A DNA stretch of 52,611 nt from Pseudomonadota bacterium (GCA_018240325.1 JAFEFZ010000316.1:1-52611); one strand, 5' to 3'. Positions 8,952 to 21,054 are shown, counted from the stretch's first letter. Made by a program: numbers and translations. Notes: generated by a model not told the origin, from the sequence alone.

Positions 8952-9347
8952 GTGAATCCGCTTCAGCCCTCGGCACCGGACGCCGACGCATCGGCGCCGG
9001 CCGTGCTCGATGCGGCTGCGCTGCAACGGCTGCAGGCGCTCGATCCCAGCGGCGAGAACCGTGTCGTCGAGCGCGTGCTGCGCGCATTCGAAGGCTCGCT
9101 GGAGCGGATGCTCGGCCAGGCCAGCGCCGCCCAGGCCAGCGGCGACCACGCGACCGTGCGCCATGTGGCCCATACGCTGAAGTCGTCGTCGGCCAGCGTC
9201 GGCGCGCTGCGGCTGTCGCAGCACTGCAGCGAGATCGAGCATCGGCTGCGCCGCGACGAATCAGCGGGTGTCGAGGCGTCGCTGCACGGGCTGCAGTCGG
9301 AAGGCTGGCGGGTGCTGGCCGCAGTGCGCCGGATGCTGGCGCCGTGA
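8952..9347 (+). CDS. Stand-alone Hpt phosphotransfer protein
   Basis: 131 residues starting at GTG. The frame is a single Hpt four-helix module: LDPSGENRVVERVLRAFE, then HVAHTLKSSSASVGA with the phosphorylatable His74, and a final amphipathic helix. Hpt proteins shuttle phosphate between hybrid kinases and response regulators. The start is inferred from the beginning of homology-like sequence; the open frame extends far upstream without support, and a plausible -10-like element (GTATCAT) lies just before the GTG. The gene is followed 10 bases later by a receiver-GGDEF-EAL protein, which is the natural phosphate recipient and suggests a phosphorelay into c-di-GMP turnover (inference). Confidence 0.85.
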   Translation: MNPLQPSAPDADASAPAVLDAAALQRLQALDPSGENRVVERVLRAFEGSLERMLGQASAAQASGDHATVRHVAHTLKSSSASVGALRLSQHCSEIEHRLRRDESAGVEASLHGLQSEGWRVLAAVRRMLAP

Positions 9348-9357
9348 CGCTCGCGCG

Positions 9358-11607
9358 ATGAGCAGCAGCGATCCCTTGCGCGACGACCGCGGCATCCGCG
9401 CGACCGAGGTCCTGCTGGTCGACGACGACGAGGTCTACCTGCTGCTGACCGCGATCGCGCTGCGCGAGCGCGGCTTCGCGGTCACCGAGGCCGCCGGCGG
9501 CGAGCAGGCGCTGCGGCAGCTGGCCGAGCACACCCCCGACCTGGTCGTGCTCGACGCGATGATGCCGGCGCTGGACGGCTTCGACACCTGCCGCCGGCTG
9601 CGCGCGCTGCCCGGCGGCGAGAACGTGCCGGTGCTGATGCTGACCGGGCTGGACGACGACGCGTCGATCCAGCGCGCCTACCAGGCCGGCGCGACCGACT
9701 TCTTCGTCAAGTCCAACCAGTGGAGCCTGCTCGCCGGGCGGCTGCAGTACCTGATGCGCGCGTCGCGCACGCGGCTGGAGCTCGAGCGCAGCAAGGCCAC
9801 GCTGGCGCGCGCGCAGGACCTGGCGCGCATGGGCAGCTTCGACTGGCGGCGCCAGGGCGGCAGCACCGGCCGGCTGATCCTGTCGACGCAGGGCCAGCGG
9901 GTGCTCGGCTTTGCACCGGGCCGACGCGCCGGGTTGCGGCAAATGCTGCATCTGATCGCCGCCGACCGGCGCAAGGGCGTGCTGCGCATGCTGCGCGAGG
10001 CCGACCAGCACGCATCGGTGCTGGCCACCGACCTGCCGGTGCGCCTGCCCGACGGGCGCGAACGCATCATCCACGTCGAGGCCGAGCCCGAATTCGACGA
10101 GCAGGGCCGCGGCACCGGCTACACCGGCATCGTGCAGGACGTGACCGACCGGCGCCTGGCCGAGGACCGGATCCGCCACCTCGCCAACTTCGACTCGCTC
10201 ACCGGCCTGCCCAACCGGCGCCACCTGGTGTGGCGGATGGAGCGCGCGATCGAGCATGCGCGCCGGCTGGGGCACCAGTGCGCGTTCCTGCTGATCGACC
10301 TGGACCGCTTCAAGCTCGTCAACGACACGCTCGGCCACGCCGCCGGCGACGAACTGCTGATGGAAGTGGCCGCCCGGCTGCGCGACTGCGTGCGCCATTG
10401 CGACCAGGTGTTCGAGGGTGCGCTCGAGGCCGCCGGCTCGCGCGCGCACCGCTCGCTCGAGGCGGTCGGGCGCCTGGGCGGCGACGAGTTCATCGCGCTG
10501 CTGCCCGAGGTCGGCGACGAGGCCGACGCGCAGCGCGTGGCGCAGCGCGTGCTCGAGAAGATGCGCGCGCCGATCCTGGTGGGCACGCAGGAGTGCTTCG
10601 TGACCGCCAGCGTCGGCATCGCGCTGTACCCGCGCGACGGCCAGTCGGTGGCCGACCTGCTGCGCAACTCCGACGTGGCGATGTACGCGGCCAAGGCGCA
10701 GGGCAAGGACGCCGCCGCGCTGTACAGCCCGATGCTGGCCGGCAGCGGCCGCGACCGGCTCGAGCTCGAGAGCGCGCTGCACAAGGCGATCGAACGCGGC
10801 GAGCTGGTGCTGCACTACCAGCCGATCATCGACGTGCGCTCGGCGCGGATGATCGGCGCCGAGGCGCTGATGCGCTGGCAGCGCGGCCCGGTGCTGGTGC
10901 CGCCGGGCGAATTCATCCCGCTGGCCGAGGAGACCGGGCTGATCGTGCCGATGTCGATGTGGGCGCTGCGCGAGGCGGCGCGCCAGGCGCGCGCGTGGAA
11001 GGCCAGCTTCGGCTTCGACGAATCGATCGCCGTCAACCTGCCGAGCCGGCTGTTCGAGCGCAGCGACCTGGTCGACCACATCGACGAGTTCGCCACCGCG
11101 GCCGGCGTGCCGCACCGCTCGCTCAAGCTCGAGATCACCGAGAGCGGGCTGATGAAGGATCTGCAGGCGCTGACCCCGGGCCTGTACAAGCTCAAGGACC
11201 TGAACGTCGAGGTCGCGATCGACGACTTCGGCACCGGCTACTCGTCGCTGGCCTACCTGACGACGCTGCCGATCGCCGAGCTCAAGATCGACCGCTCCTT
11301 CGTGCAGAGCCTGGGCGTGTCGCCGCAGAGCGCGGCGGTGGTCACCGCGATCATCGCGCTGGCGCGCTCGCTCGGGCTGCGGGTGATCGGCGAGGGCGTC
11401 GAGAACCTGCGCCAGATGGAAGTGCTGCACCGGCTGGGCTGCGGCGCGATGCAGGGCTACCTGTTCAGCCGCGCGATTCCCGCCGACGAGATCGAGCGCT
11501 GGCTGCAGCAGACGGTGCTGCCGCGCAAGGCGCCGTGGATCGCGCGCGCGGCCGGCCAGGAGCCCGGCGGCGACGGCCTGCGCGCTGCCGGCGGCCGCCC
11601 GGCCTGA
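9358..11607 (+). CDS. Receiver-PAS-GGDEF-EAL c-di-GMP turnover protein
   Basis: 749 residues. Domains in order: receiver (1-135, phospho-acceptor Asp66 in VVLDAMMP, Lys in FFVKSN), a PAS-like module (~150-275), GGDEF (~285-440, intact GGDEF at 374-378) and EAL (~480-735, intact EAL at 502-504, with DDFGTGYSSL). Both catalytic signatures are intact, so the protein may make and break c-di-GMP, with output set by phosphorylation. An insertion of about 18-20 residues (FEGALEAAGSRAHRS...) lies just before the GGDEF motif and separates it from an RHCD sequence that would otherwise sit at the inhibitory-site position. The start at 9358 is preferred because MSSSDPL leads straight into the receiver. 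It follows the Hpt gene closely. Confidence 0.92.
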   Translation: MSSSDPLRDDRGIRATEVLLVDDDEVYLLLTAIALRERGFAVTEAAGGEQALRQLAEHTPDLVVLDAMMPALDGFDTCRRLRALPGGENVPVLMLTGLDDDASIQRAYQAGATDFFVKSNQWSLLAGRLQYLMRASRTRLELERSKATLARAQDLARMGSFDWRRQGGSTGRLILSTQGQRVLGFAPGRRAGLRQMLHLIAADRRKGVLRMLREADQHASVLATDLPVRLPDGRERIIHVEAEPEFDEQGRGTGYTGIVQDVTDRRLAEDRIRHLANFDSLTGLPNRRHLVWRMERAIEHARRLGHQCAFLLIDLDRFKLVNDTLGHAAGDELLMEVAARLRDCVRHCDQVFEGALEAAGSRAHRSLEAVGRLGGDEFIALLPEVGDEADAQRVAQRVLEKMRAPILVGTQECFVTASVGIALYPRDGQSVADLLRNSDVAMYAAKAQGKDAAALYSPMLAGSGRDRLELESALHKAIERGELVLHYQPIIDVRSARMIGAEALMRWQRGPVLVPPGEFIPLAEETGLIVPMSMWALREAARQARAWKASFGFDESIAVNLPSRLFERSDLVDHIDEFATAAGVPHRSLKLEITESGLMKDLQALTPGLYKLKDLNVEVAIDDFGTGYSSLAYLTTLPIAELKIDRSFVQSLGVSPQSAAVVTAIIALARSLGLRVIGEGVENLRQMEVLHRLGCGAMQGYLFSRAIPADEIERWLQQTVLPRKAPWIARAAGQEPGGDGLRAAGGRPA

Positions 11608-11627
11608 TCGCCGAAAGGACCCCTCGG

Positions 11628-13427
11628 ATGGACATGGCCCAGGGCACGGCGCAGCTGGCGGCCGCGGCGTCGCCGGTGCAGCTGGCCAAGGCCGCGCTGC
11701 GCCGCATGGCGCTGGACAAGGTCGAGCCCACGCCCGAGAACTATGCGCGCGCCTATGCGGCCGAAGGCGGGCCGGCCGCTGCCGCCGCGCCGCCGCCGGC
11801 GCCGCGCGCGCTGCTGCAGCGCATCGCCGCGCAGCTCGACGACAGCGGCGGCGACGCATTGGCGCAGGCACTGACCGGTGCGCGCTGGGACACCGCCGCC
11901 GCGGCGCTGGACCGGCTGGCGGCCGACTCGGCGGCGCAGGCGCAGGACTGGGCGCTGCTGATCGAGCGGCTGGCGCATGGCCTGGATCGCGGCAGCCGCA
12001 GCTGGACCCCGGCGCGCAAGCGCGACAGCCTGCTGCGCGTGCTGGGCGGCAGCCGCGGCGACGAGCGCCGGCTGCGGCTGCGCATCGATCACCTGCTGCA
12101 CGCCTGGGCAGGCGAGGGCGCGGATGCGCCGGTCGAAACCGCCGGCCCGGCGCCGCAGGCGCTGGCGAAGCCGGGCGATGCGCCGCCGGCCGCGGCGGAT
12201 GCCGCCGTGCAGCCGGCCGCTGCCGGGGCCGTTGACTGGCTCGCACTGGTGGCCCATCTCGAAGGCGCGCTGCGTGCGGCGCTGCCGGGCGGCGAGCCGC
12301 GCGCGCAGGAGCTGGCCGGGGCGCTCGAGAGGCTGGCGGGCGAGGTCGCCGCTGCCGGTGCGACGCCGGCGCTGGTGGGCGAGGCCGACGCGTTGTGCCT
12401 GCGCGCGCGCCGGCTGCTGGCGCACCGCCAGCACCTGCTCGACGAGCTCGGCAAGCTGTGCATCGAGCTGACCCGCGGCCTGACCGAGCTGGCCGAGGAC
12501 GACAGCTGGGCGCGCGGCCAGTGCGAGGCCGTGCAGGCGCGGCTGACCGAGGGCCTGAACGTGCGCAGCGTGCGCGCCGCCGCCGACCTGCTGGCCAACG
12601 CGCGCAAGCGCCAGGCGGCGCTGCGCGGCGAGCGCAACCAGGCGCGCGACGCGCTCAAGGAACTGATCCAGGGCATGCTCGGCGAGATCGGCAGCTTCGC
12701 CGAGCACACCGGGCGCTTCCACGACAACGTCGGCCGCCACGCCGAGGCGATCGCCAAGGCCGATTCGCTCGACAGCCTGGCCGGCGTGGTGCACCAGATG
12801 CTGCACGACAGCAGCGAGGTGCAGGTGCTGGTGCAGCAGACGCAGGGGCGGCTGCGCGCCGAGCAGGAGCGCGCCGGCGCGGCGCAGCTGCGGGTGCGCG
12901 AGCTCGAGGGCGAGTTGCGCCGCCTGTCCGACGAGGCCTGCACCGACGCGCTGACCCAGGTCGCCAACCGGCGCGGGCTGGCGCAGGCCTTCGGTGCCGA
13001 GCGCGCGCGCATGCAGCGTGCCGGCGCCGGGGCGGGGCTGGCGGTCGGGCTGATCGACATCGACAACTTCAAGAAGCTCAACGATTCGCTCGGCCACGCC
13101 GCCGGCGACGTGGCGCTGCAGCGCCTGGCGGCCGAAGTGCGCGCGCGGCTGCGGCCGCAGGACACGGTGGCGCGCTTCGGCGGCGAGGAATTCGTGCTGC
13201 TGCTGCCCGACACCGCCGCGGCCGATGCGCAGCGCGTGCTGACGCGGCTGCAGCGCGAGCTGACCGCGAGCCTGTTCATGCACGATCGGCAGGAGGTGTT
13301 CGTGACCTTCTCGGCCGGCGTGACCGCCCTGCGCGGCGACGAGCCGCTCGAGGCCGCGCTCGAGCGCGCCGACGAGGCGCTGTACGAGGCCAAGCGCAAC
13401 GGCAAGAACCGCACCTGCGCCGTCTGA
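11628..13427 (+). CDS. Diguanylate cyclase with long helical N-terminal region
   Basis: 599 residues. The N-terminus (KAALRRMALDKVEPTPENYARAY style) begins an Ala-rich helical region of unknown fold found in betaproteobacterial cyclases; residues ~250-430 are largely coiled-coil. The GGDEF domain occupies ~430-595: TDALTQVANRRGL, LIDIDNFKKLNDSLGHAAGD, then FGGEEF with GGEEF at 518-522. An RPQD inhibitory site sits at 509-512, five residues before the motif, so active synthesis with product inhibition is expected. No membrane segment or sensor domain is recognised. A GAAAGGA ribosome-binding site precedes the ATG, 20 bases after the GGDEF-EAL gene, so the two probably form one operon. Confidence 0.9.
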   Translation: MDMAQGTAQLAAAASPVQLAKAALRRMALDKVEPTPENYARAYAAEGGPAAAAAPPPAPRALLQRIAAQLDDSGGDALAQALTGARWDTAAAALDRLAADSAAQAQDWALLIERLAHGLDRGSRSWTPARKRDSLLRVLGGSRGDERRLRLRIDHLLHAWAGEGADAPVETAGPAPQALAKPGDAPPAAADAAVQPAAAGAVDWLALVAHLEGALRAALPGGEPRAQELAGALERLAGEVAAAGATPALVGEADALCLRARRLLAHRQHLLDELGKLCIELTRGLTELAEDDSWARGQCEAVQARLTEGLNVRSVRAAADLLANARKRQAALRGERNQARDALKELIQGMLGEIGSFAEHTGRFHDNVGRHAEAIAKADSLDSLAGVVHQMLHDSSEVQVLVQQTQGRLRAEQERAGAAQLRVRELEGELRRLSDEACTDALTQVANRRGLAQAFGAERARMQRAGAGAGLAVGLIDIDNFKKLNDSLGHAAGDVALQRLAAEVRARLRPQDTVARFGGEEFVLLLPDTAAADAQRVLTRLQRELTASLFMHDRQEVFVTFSAGVTALRGDEPLEAALERADEALYEAKRNGKNRTCAV

Positions 13428-13491
13428 TCCGATCCGGTACGCCGCGCGCGCCGTTCCTCGCTATGCTCCCGTGTCCGACGGGAGAGCCGCG

Positions 13492-16277
<2,786 letters not shown>

Positions 16278-16281
<4 letters not shown>

Positions 16282-16853
16282 CCCACCCGACCGACCCTGC
16301 CGCCTGGACCCGCCGCACCACGTTGAAGGACGGCACGCCGGTGCTGATCCGGCCGGTGCGCGCCGACGACCGCGAGCGCCTGATCCGCGCCTTCCGCGAG
16401 CTCGAGCCCGAAACCGTCTACACCCGCTTCTTCTCGGCCAAGCGCGAGCTCAGCGAGCACGACTTCGCGCGCATCGCCGGCAGCGATTTCGTGCATGCGC
16501 TGGCGCTGGTGGCCACGGTGCCGCGCGACGGCGACGAGCAGATCATCGGCGGCGGCGCCTACACGATGCTCGATCGGGCGGGCGAGCCGCCCACCGCCGA
16601 GGTGTCGTTCACGATCGAGGAGGACTACCACGGCCAGGGGCTGGCGTCGCGCTTCATGGCGCTGCTGATCGAGGCCGGCCGTGTGCGCGGGATCGCCCGC
16701 TTCGAGGCCGATGTCATGGCCGGCAACCTGGGCATGCTGACGGTGTTCGAGCGCAGCGGCCTGCCGCAGACGCGCCGCCTCGAGGGCGGCGCCGTCCACG
16801 TCGTGATGGAGCTGGCGCCGCCGGCCGAGCCGCCGGCCGCGGCCGGCGCGTAG
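16278..16853 (+). CDS. GNAT-family N-acetyltransferase
   Basis: 191 residues forming one GNAT domain. The opening [20 protein letters not shown] is the usual first strand-helix, [20 protein letters not shown] contains the acetyl-CoA pyrophosphate-binding loop (Gln-Gly-Leu-Ala), and [16 protein letters not shown] is the C-terminal helix. It resembles the acetyltransferase part of protein-acetylating enzymes, but no CoA-synthetase-like regulatory domain is attached. The ATG overlaps the glucosidase stop by ATGA, so translation is coupled; it could acetylate that enzyme or a sugar product, but the substrate is not shown by the sequence. Confidence 0.85.
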
Positions 16854-16894
16854 CATCGCGCTGCCGCACTCCCGCCGGCCCTTTGCACGCATCG

Positions 16895-18280
16895 ATGGAC
16901 AGTTACCGCAACCGCACTTTCGACGAGATCGCCGTCGGCGAATCGATCACCCGTTCGCACCGCCTCACCAAGCCCGACGTGGAGGCGCTGGCCTTCGTGT
17001 CGGGCGACGTGGATCCGTTCCACACCGACCAGGCCAACACCCGCGCCGACCCGATGTCGGCCGAGGCCGTGGCCGCCGAGGCGCTGGTCTCGGCACTGCT
17101 GCAGCGCCGCCTGCCCGGCCCGGGTACCGAGATCATCGCGCAGGACCTGCGCTTTTGCGGCGCGATGGCGGTGGGCGACCAGATCGCCGGCACGCTGACG
17201 GTGAAGGAGAAGATCGCGCAGGGCCACCGCATCGTGTTCGACGTGCGCGTGACCAATGGCGACATCGCGCTGATCACCGGCACCGTGACCGTGATCGCAC
17301 CCACCGAGCGCATCGCCTTCACCGACATGGCCACGCCGCAGTTCGTGCTGAGGCGCAACGACGCCTTCGCGCGCCTGCTCGAGCGCTGCAAGGGCATCCC
17401 GGCCGTGCGCTGCGCGGTCGTGCACCCCTGCGACCGCGATTCGCTGCTCGGCCCGCTGGAGGCGGCCAAGCGCGGGCTGATCGAGCCGGTGCTGGTGGGG
17501 CCCGAGGCGAAGATCCGCGCGACCGCCGAGGAGCACCGCGTCGACCTGGGCGGGCTGCGCATCGTGTCCACCGAGCACAGCCACGCCGCCGCCGATGCGG
17601 CGGTCGCGCTGGCGCGCTGCGGCGAGGTGCACGCGCTGATGAAGGGCAGCCTGCACACCGACGAACTGATGGGCGCGGTCGTCGCCGCCACCGGGTTGCG
17701 CACCGCGCGGCGCGTGAGCCACGTGTTCGTGCTCGACGTGCCGGCCTACCCGCGCATGCTGCTGGTCACCGACGCGGCGATCAACGTCGCGCCCGACGCG
17801 CGCGCCAAGGCCGACATCGCGCAGAACGCGATCGAGCTGGCGCTGGTGCTGGGCATCGAGCAGCCGCGCGTGGCGATCCTGGCGGCGGTCGAGAACGTGA
17901 ACCCGGACATGCCGAGCACCGTCGACGCCGCCGTGTTGTGCAAGATGGCCGATCGCGGCCAGATCACCGGCGGGCTGCTCGACGGGCCGCTGGCCTTCGA
18001 CAACGCGGTCAGCGAGGAGGCGGCGCGCACCAAGCGCATCGTGTCGCCGGTGGCCGGCCGCGCCGACATCCTGCTGGCGCCCGACCTGGAAGCCGGCAAC
18101 ATGATGGCCAAGCAGCTGCAGTACCTGGCCGGCGCCGATTCGGCCGGCATCGTGCTCGGAGCGCGCGTGCCGATCGTGTTGACCAGCCGGGCCGATTCGG
18201 TGCGCTCGCGGCTCGCGTCCACCGTCGTCATGGTGCTGCTGGCCGATGCCCAGCGCCGCCAGCGCGAAGGCGGGGCTTGA
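16895..18280 (+). CDS. Fused MaoC hydratase - phosphate acetyl/butyryltransferase
   Basis: 461 residues. Residues 1-145 are a MaoC hot-dog hydratase domain that keeps the catalytic Asp and His (FVSGDVDPFHTD). Residues ~155-455 are a phosphotransacetylase/phosphotransbutyrylase domain (AVVHPCDRDSLLG, MKGSLHTDELMGAV, GPLAFDNAVSEEAA). Such bifunctional proteins combine enoyl-CoA hydration with acyl-CoA to acyl-phosphate exchange. In many proteobacteria the fusion is followed by acetate kinase and an enoyl-ACP reductase; here the next gene is a convergent LysR regulator, so any kinase partner must be elsewhere. The ATG at 16895 lies 41 bases after the GNAT gene without a strong ribosome-binding site. 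Confidence 0.88.
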   Translation: MDSYRNRTFDEIAVGESITRSHRLTKPDVEALAFVSGDVDPFHTDQANTRADPMSAEAVAAEALVSALLQRRLPGPGTEIIAQDLRFCGAMAVGDQIAGTLTVKEKIAQGHRIVFDVRVTNGDIALITGTVTVIAPTERIAFTDMATPQFVLRRNDAFARLLERCKGIPAVRCAVVHPCDRDSLLGPLEAAKRGLIEPVLVGPEAKIRATAEEHRVDLGGLRIVSTEHSHAAADAAVALARCGEVHALMKGSLHTDELMGAVVAATGLRTARRVSHVFVLDVPAYPRMLLVTDAAINVAPDARAKADIAQNAIELALVLGIEQPRVAILAAVENVNPDMPSTVDAAVLCKMADRGQITGGLLDGPLAFDNAVSEEAARTKRIVSPVAGRADILLAPDLEAGNMMAKQLQYLAGADSAGIVLGARVPIVLTSRADSVRSRLASTVVMVLLADAQRRQREGGA

Positions 18281-18324
18281 GCATCGCCCGGGCCGCATCT
18301 CGACCGAGCGGGCACAGCCCCGAT

Positions 18325-19209
18325 TCAGCCTCGCTTGGCCGCGCGCCACAGCTCGACGAAGGCCTGGCGCGCGGGCGAGCGGCGGCGCGGGTTCCACACG
18401 CACCACGAAGTGGACTGGATCCGGCTGGGCCTTAGCGTCGCGAAGCGCACGCCGTGCATCCCCGATGCACCGATCGCCGCCGGCACCACCGCCACGCCCA
18501 TGCCCTCGGCCACCAGCGCGACCACCGACAACCAGTGGCGCGCCTCGAACTGCACCTGCGGCCGAAAGCCGGCGGCAATGCACAGCGCGATCACCTGTTC
18601 GTAGTACAGCGGCGAAGCCGAGCGGGCGAAGAGCACGAAGGGGTCGGCTGCCAGCTCGCGCAAATCCAGCCGGCTGCTGCGCGCCAGCGCGTGGCCTTCG
18701 GGCAGGCAGGCGACGAAGGGCTCGTCGGCGACCAGCAGCCCGTCCAGGCCGTCGGGGACCTGCGGCACGTGCACGAAGCCGGCCTCCAGGCGGTCGTGCG
18801 CGAGCGCGTCGATCTGCTCGGCCGAATTCAGCTCGACCAGCGTCAGCACCACCCCGGGCCAGGCGCTGCGGTACGCGGCCACCGCTTCGGGCAGGCCGCG
18901 GTAGAGCATCGAGCCCGAGAAGCCCACGCGCAGACGCCCGGTGCTGCCGCCGGCCACGCGGCGCGCGTGCTCGGCCGCTTCGCCCGACTGCGCGAGCAGG
19001 TGGCGCACGTCGTCGAGGAAGGCCTCGCCTGCGGGCGTCAGCGCGACGCGCTTGCTGTCGCGCTCGAACAGCTTCGCGCCCAGTTCGTCCTCGAGCTGGC
19101 GGATCGCCAGCGACAGCGGCGGCTGCGAGATCGCGAGCCGGCCGGCGGCACGGCCGAAGTGCAGCTCGTCGGCGACCGCGGCGAAATAGCGCAGGTGGCG
19201 CAGCTCCAT
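18325..19209 (-). CDS. LysR-family transcriptional regulator
   Basis: 294 residues. The N-terminal winged helix-turn-helix (MELRHLRYFAAVADELHFG, then LAISQPPLSLAIRQLEDELG) is the LysR signature, followed by a linker helix and a periplasmic-binding-like effector domain from about residue 90 (TGRLRVGFSGSMLYRGLPEA). It is divergent from the acyl-CoA dehydrogenase gene across a 117-base gap, the classic arrangement in which LysR proteins control both themselves and the neighbouring operon. The likely targets are the dehydrogenase, the Bug protein and the CoA-transferase; the effector is probably an acid or CoA ester handled by them (inference). Confidence 0.93.
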   Translation of the reverse strand: MELRHLRYFAAVADELHFGRAAGRLAISQPPLSLAIRQLEDELGAKLFERDSKRVALTPAGEAFLDDVRHLLAQSGEAAEHARRVAGGSTGRLRVGFSGSMLYRGLPEAVAAYRSAWPGVVLTLVELNSAEQIDALAHDRLEAGFVHVPQVPDGLDGLLVADEPFVACLPEGHALARSSRLDLRELAADPFVLFARSASPLYYEQVIALCIAAGFRPQVQFEARHWLSVVALVAEGMGVAVVPAAIGASGMHGVRFATLRPSRIQSTSWCVWNPRRRSPARQAFVELWRAAKRG

Positions 19210-19223
19210 CGGCGCAGCGTACG

Positions 19224-19238
19224 ATACTCACACGATAT
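19224..19238. promoter_or_regulatory. Candidate LysR binding site (T-N11-A dyad)
   Basis: ATACTCACACGATAT fits the loose LysR consensus T-N11-A with partial dyad symmetry, in the AT-richer part of the gap between the LysR gene and the acyl-CoA dehydrogenase gene. It lies 15 bases upstream of the LysR start, so it would suit autorepression. The consensus is weak and the site is unproven. Confidence 0.3.
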
Positions 19239-19326
19239 CGATCAAGAGAGAAATAGGATTGGACGGTATCGGCTGCACTCCGGATACTGGGCGCCTGCCC
19301 CCTGCAATCCAGACCGGAGACAAGCG

Positions 19327-21054
19327 ATGAAACTCGAGGCCCCCGCAGCGCCCGCGATGTACGTGCCCGACAGCTACGGCCGCAACCTGTACCGGGTCGA
19401 CCCGCAGTACGAGCGGCTGCTGCAGGCCTACCTGCCGGCCGACCTGTACGCCCACCTGCTTCCGCATCTGGACCGGCTCGGCGGCCTGGCCGGCGGCCGA
19501 CTCGACGACCTGGCCGCCACCGCCGATCGCAACCCGCCGGTGCTGCACCAGCGCACCCGCAACGGCGGCGACGCGCAGCGCATCGAGAAGCACCCGGCCT
19601 ACGAGGAGCTCGAGCGCTGGGCCTATTCCGAGTTCGGCCTGGCGGCGATGTCGCACCGCGGCGGCGTGCTCGGCTGGAGCCAGCCGATGCCGCCGGCAGC
19701 CAAGTACGCCTTGACCTTCCTGTTCGTGCAGGCCGAGTTCGGCCTGTGCTGCCCGGTGAGCATGACCGATTCGCTCACGCGCACGCTGCGCAAGTTCGGC
19801 GACCCGGCGCTGGTCGCGCGCTTCCTGCCCGAGCTGACCAGCGTCGACATGGACGAACTGGCGCAGGGCGCGATGTTCATCACCGAGCATGGCGCCGGCT
19901 CCGACGTGGGGGCATCGCTGACCACCGCGCGCCCGGCGGGCGACGGCAGCTGGCTGCTCGACGGCGACAAGTGGTTCTGCTCCAACCCCGACGCCGGCTT
20001 CGCGATGGTGCTGGCACGGCCCGAGGGCGCGGTCGCCGGCACCAAGGGCCTGGCGCTGTTCCTGCTGCCGCGCACGCTGGCCGACGGCTCGCCCAACCAC
20101 TACCGCATCCTGCGCCTGAAGGACAAGCTGGGCACCCGCTCGATGGCCAGCGGCGAGATCCGGCTCGAAGGCGCGGTGGCCTACCTGGTGGGTGACATCG
20201 ACCGCGGCTTCGTGCAGATGACCGACATGATCAACAGCTCGCGGCTGTCCAACGGCGTGCGTGCCGCCGGCCTGATGCGCCGCGGCCTGAACGAGGCGCT
20301 GTTCGTCGCGCGCGAACGCATGGCCTTCGGCAAGCGGCTGATCGACCTGCCGCTGATGCAGCGCCAGCTCGTCAAGATGATGGTGCGCACCGAGCAGGCG
20401 CGCACGATGATGTTCCAGACGGCGGCGGCGCTGCAGCTGGCCGACTCGGGCGATCCGGCCGGGCGCGGCCTGGTCCGCATCATGACGCCGCTGATCAAGT
20501 TCCGCGCCTGCCGCGACGCGCGCACGGTGGCCGGCGACGCGATGGAGGTGCGCGGCGGCTGCGGCTACATCGAGGAATGGGCCGAAGCGCGCGTGGTGCG
20601 CGATGCGATGCTGGGTTCGATCTGGGAAGGCACCAGCAACATCGTTGCGCTGGACGTGCTGCGCTCGATCCGCAAGTCCGACACCGCCAACCAGCTCGCC
20701 GCGCACTGGAGCCGCCAGCTCGCCGGGGCCGACCTGCCGGCCGCGCTGCGCGCCCGGTTCGACGCGACGCTGGGCCGCGTGACCGAGCTCGCCAACTGGG
20801 CGGCGGCGTCGCAGCGCGAGGAACTGGCGCGCCAGGCGGCGACGGCGCTGTACGACGCCACCACCGCCGTCGGCATGGCCTGGGAGGCGCAGCAGACCGG
20901 CGATGCGCGGCGCCTGGTGCTCGCCGACCTGGTGCTGCGCCACCGCCTCGCGGCGCGCGACCCGCTCGGGCGCGAAGCCGATCCGGCGGCGCTGTACGCG
21001 CGGCTGCTGTCGGAGGAGCCGATGAGCCGGGCTGAAGCCGGCGCGCTCGCCTGA
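19327..21054 (+). CDS. AidB-like acyl-CoA dehydrogenase
   Basis: 575 residues, in the long AidB/FadE-like subgroup rather than the ~380-residue type. The N-terminal region (RNPPVLHQRT, HPAYEELERWAYS) matches the AidB-type extension. The FAD and substrate core includes MFITEHGAGSDVG, WLLDGDKWFCSNPDAG, RLKDKLGTRSMASGEI and GGCGYIEEWAEARVVRD. The IWEGTSNI motif holds the Glu at the usual catalytic base position. It oxidises an acyl-CoA, with electrons passing to ETF; the substrate is not evident. It starts the operon downstream of the divergent LysR promoter, and 23 bases separate it from the Bug gene. Confidence 0.87.
   Translation: MKLEAPAAPAMYVPDSYGRNLYRVDPQYERLLQAYLPADLYAHLLPHLDRLGGLAGGRLDDLAATADRNPPVLHQRTRNGGDAQRIEKHPAYEELERWAYSEFGLAAMSHRGGVLGWSQPMPPAAKYALTFLFVQAEFGLCCPVSMTDSLTRTLRKFGDPALVARFLPELTSVDMDELAQGAMFITEHGAGSDVGASLTTARPAGDGSWLLDGDKWFCSNPDAGFAMVLARPEGAVAGTKGLALFLLPRTLADGSPNHYRILRLKDKLGTRSMASGEIRLEGAVAYLVGDIDRGFVQMTDMINSSRLSNGVRAAGLMRRGLNEALFVARERMAFGKRLIDLPLMQRQLVKMMVRTEQARTMMFQTAAALQLADSGDPAGRGLVRIMTPLIKFRACRDARTVAGDAMEVRGGCGYIEEWAEARVVRDAMLGSIWEGTSNIVALDVLRSIRKSDTANQLAAHWSRQLAGADLPAALRARFDATLGRVTELANWAAASQREELARQAATALYDATTAVGMAWEAQQTGDARRLVLADLVLRHRLAARDPLGREADPAALYARLLSEEPMSRAEAGALA

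Noticed and set aside
8785-12246. 1,153-codon minus-strand open frame opposite the GGDEF-EAL genes
   Set aside because: Low-complexity Arg/Ala/His sequence; the opposite strand carries intact receiver, GGDEF and EAL motifs.
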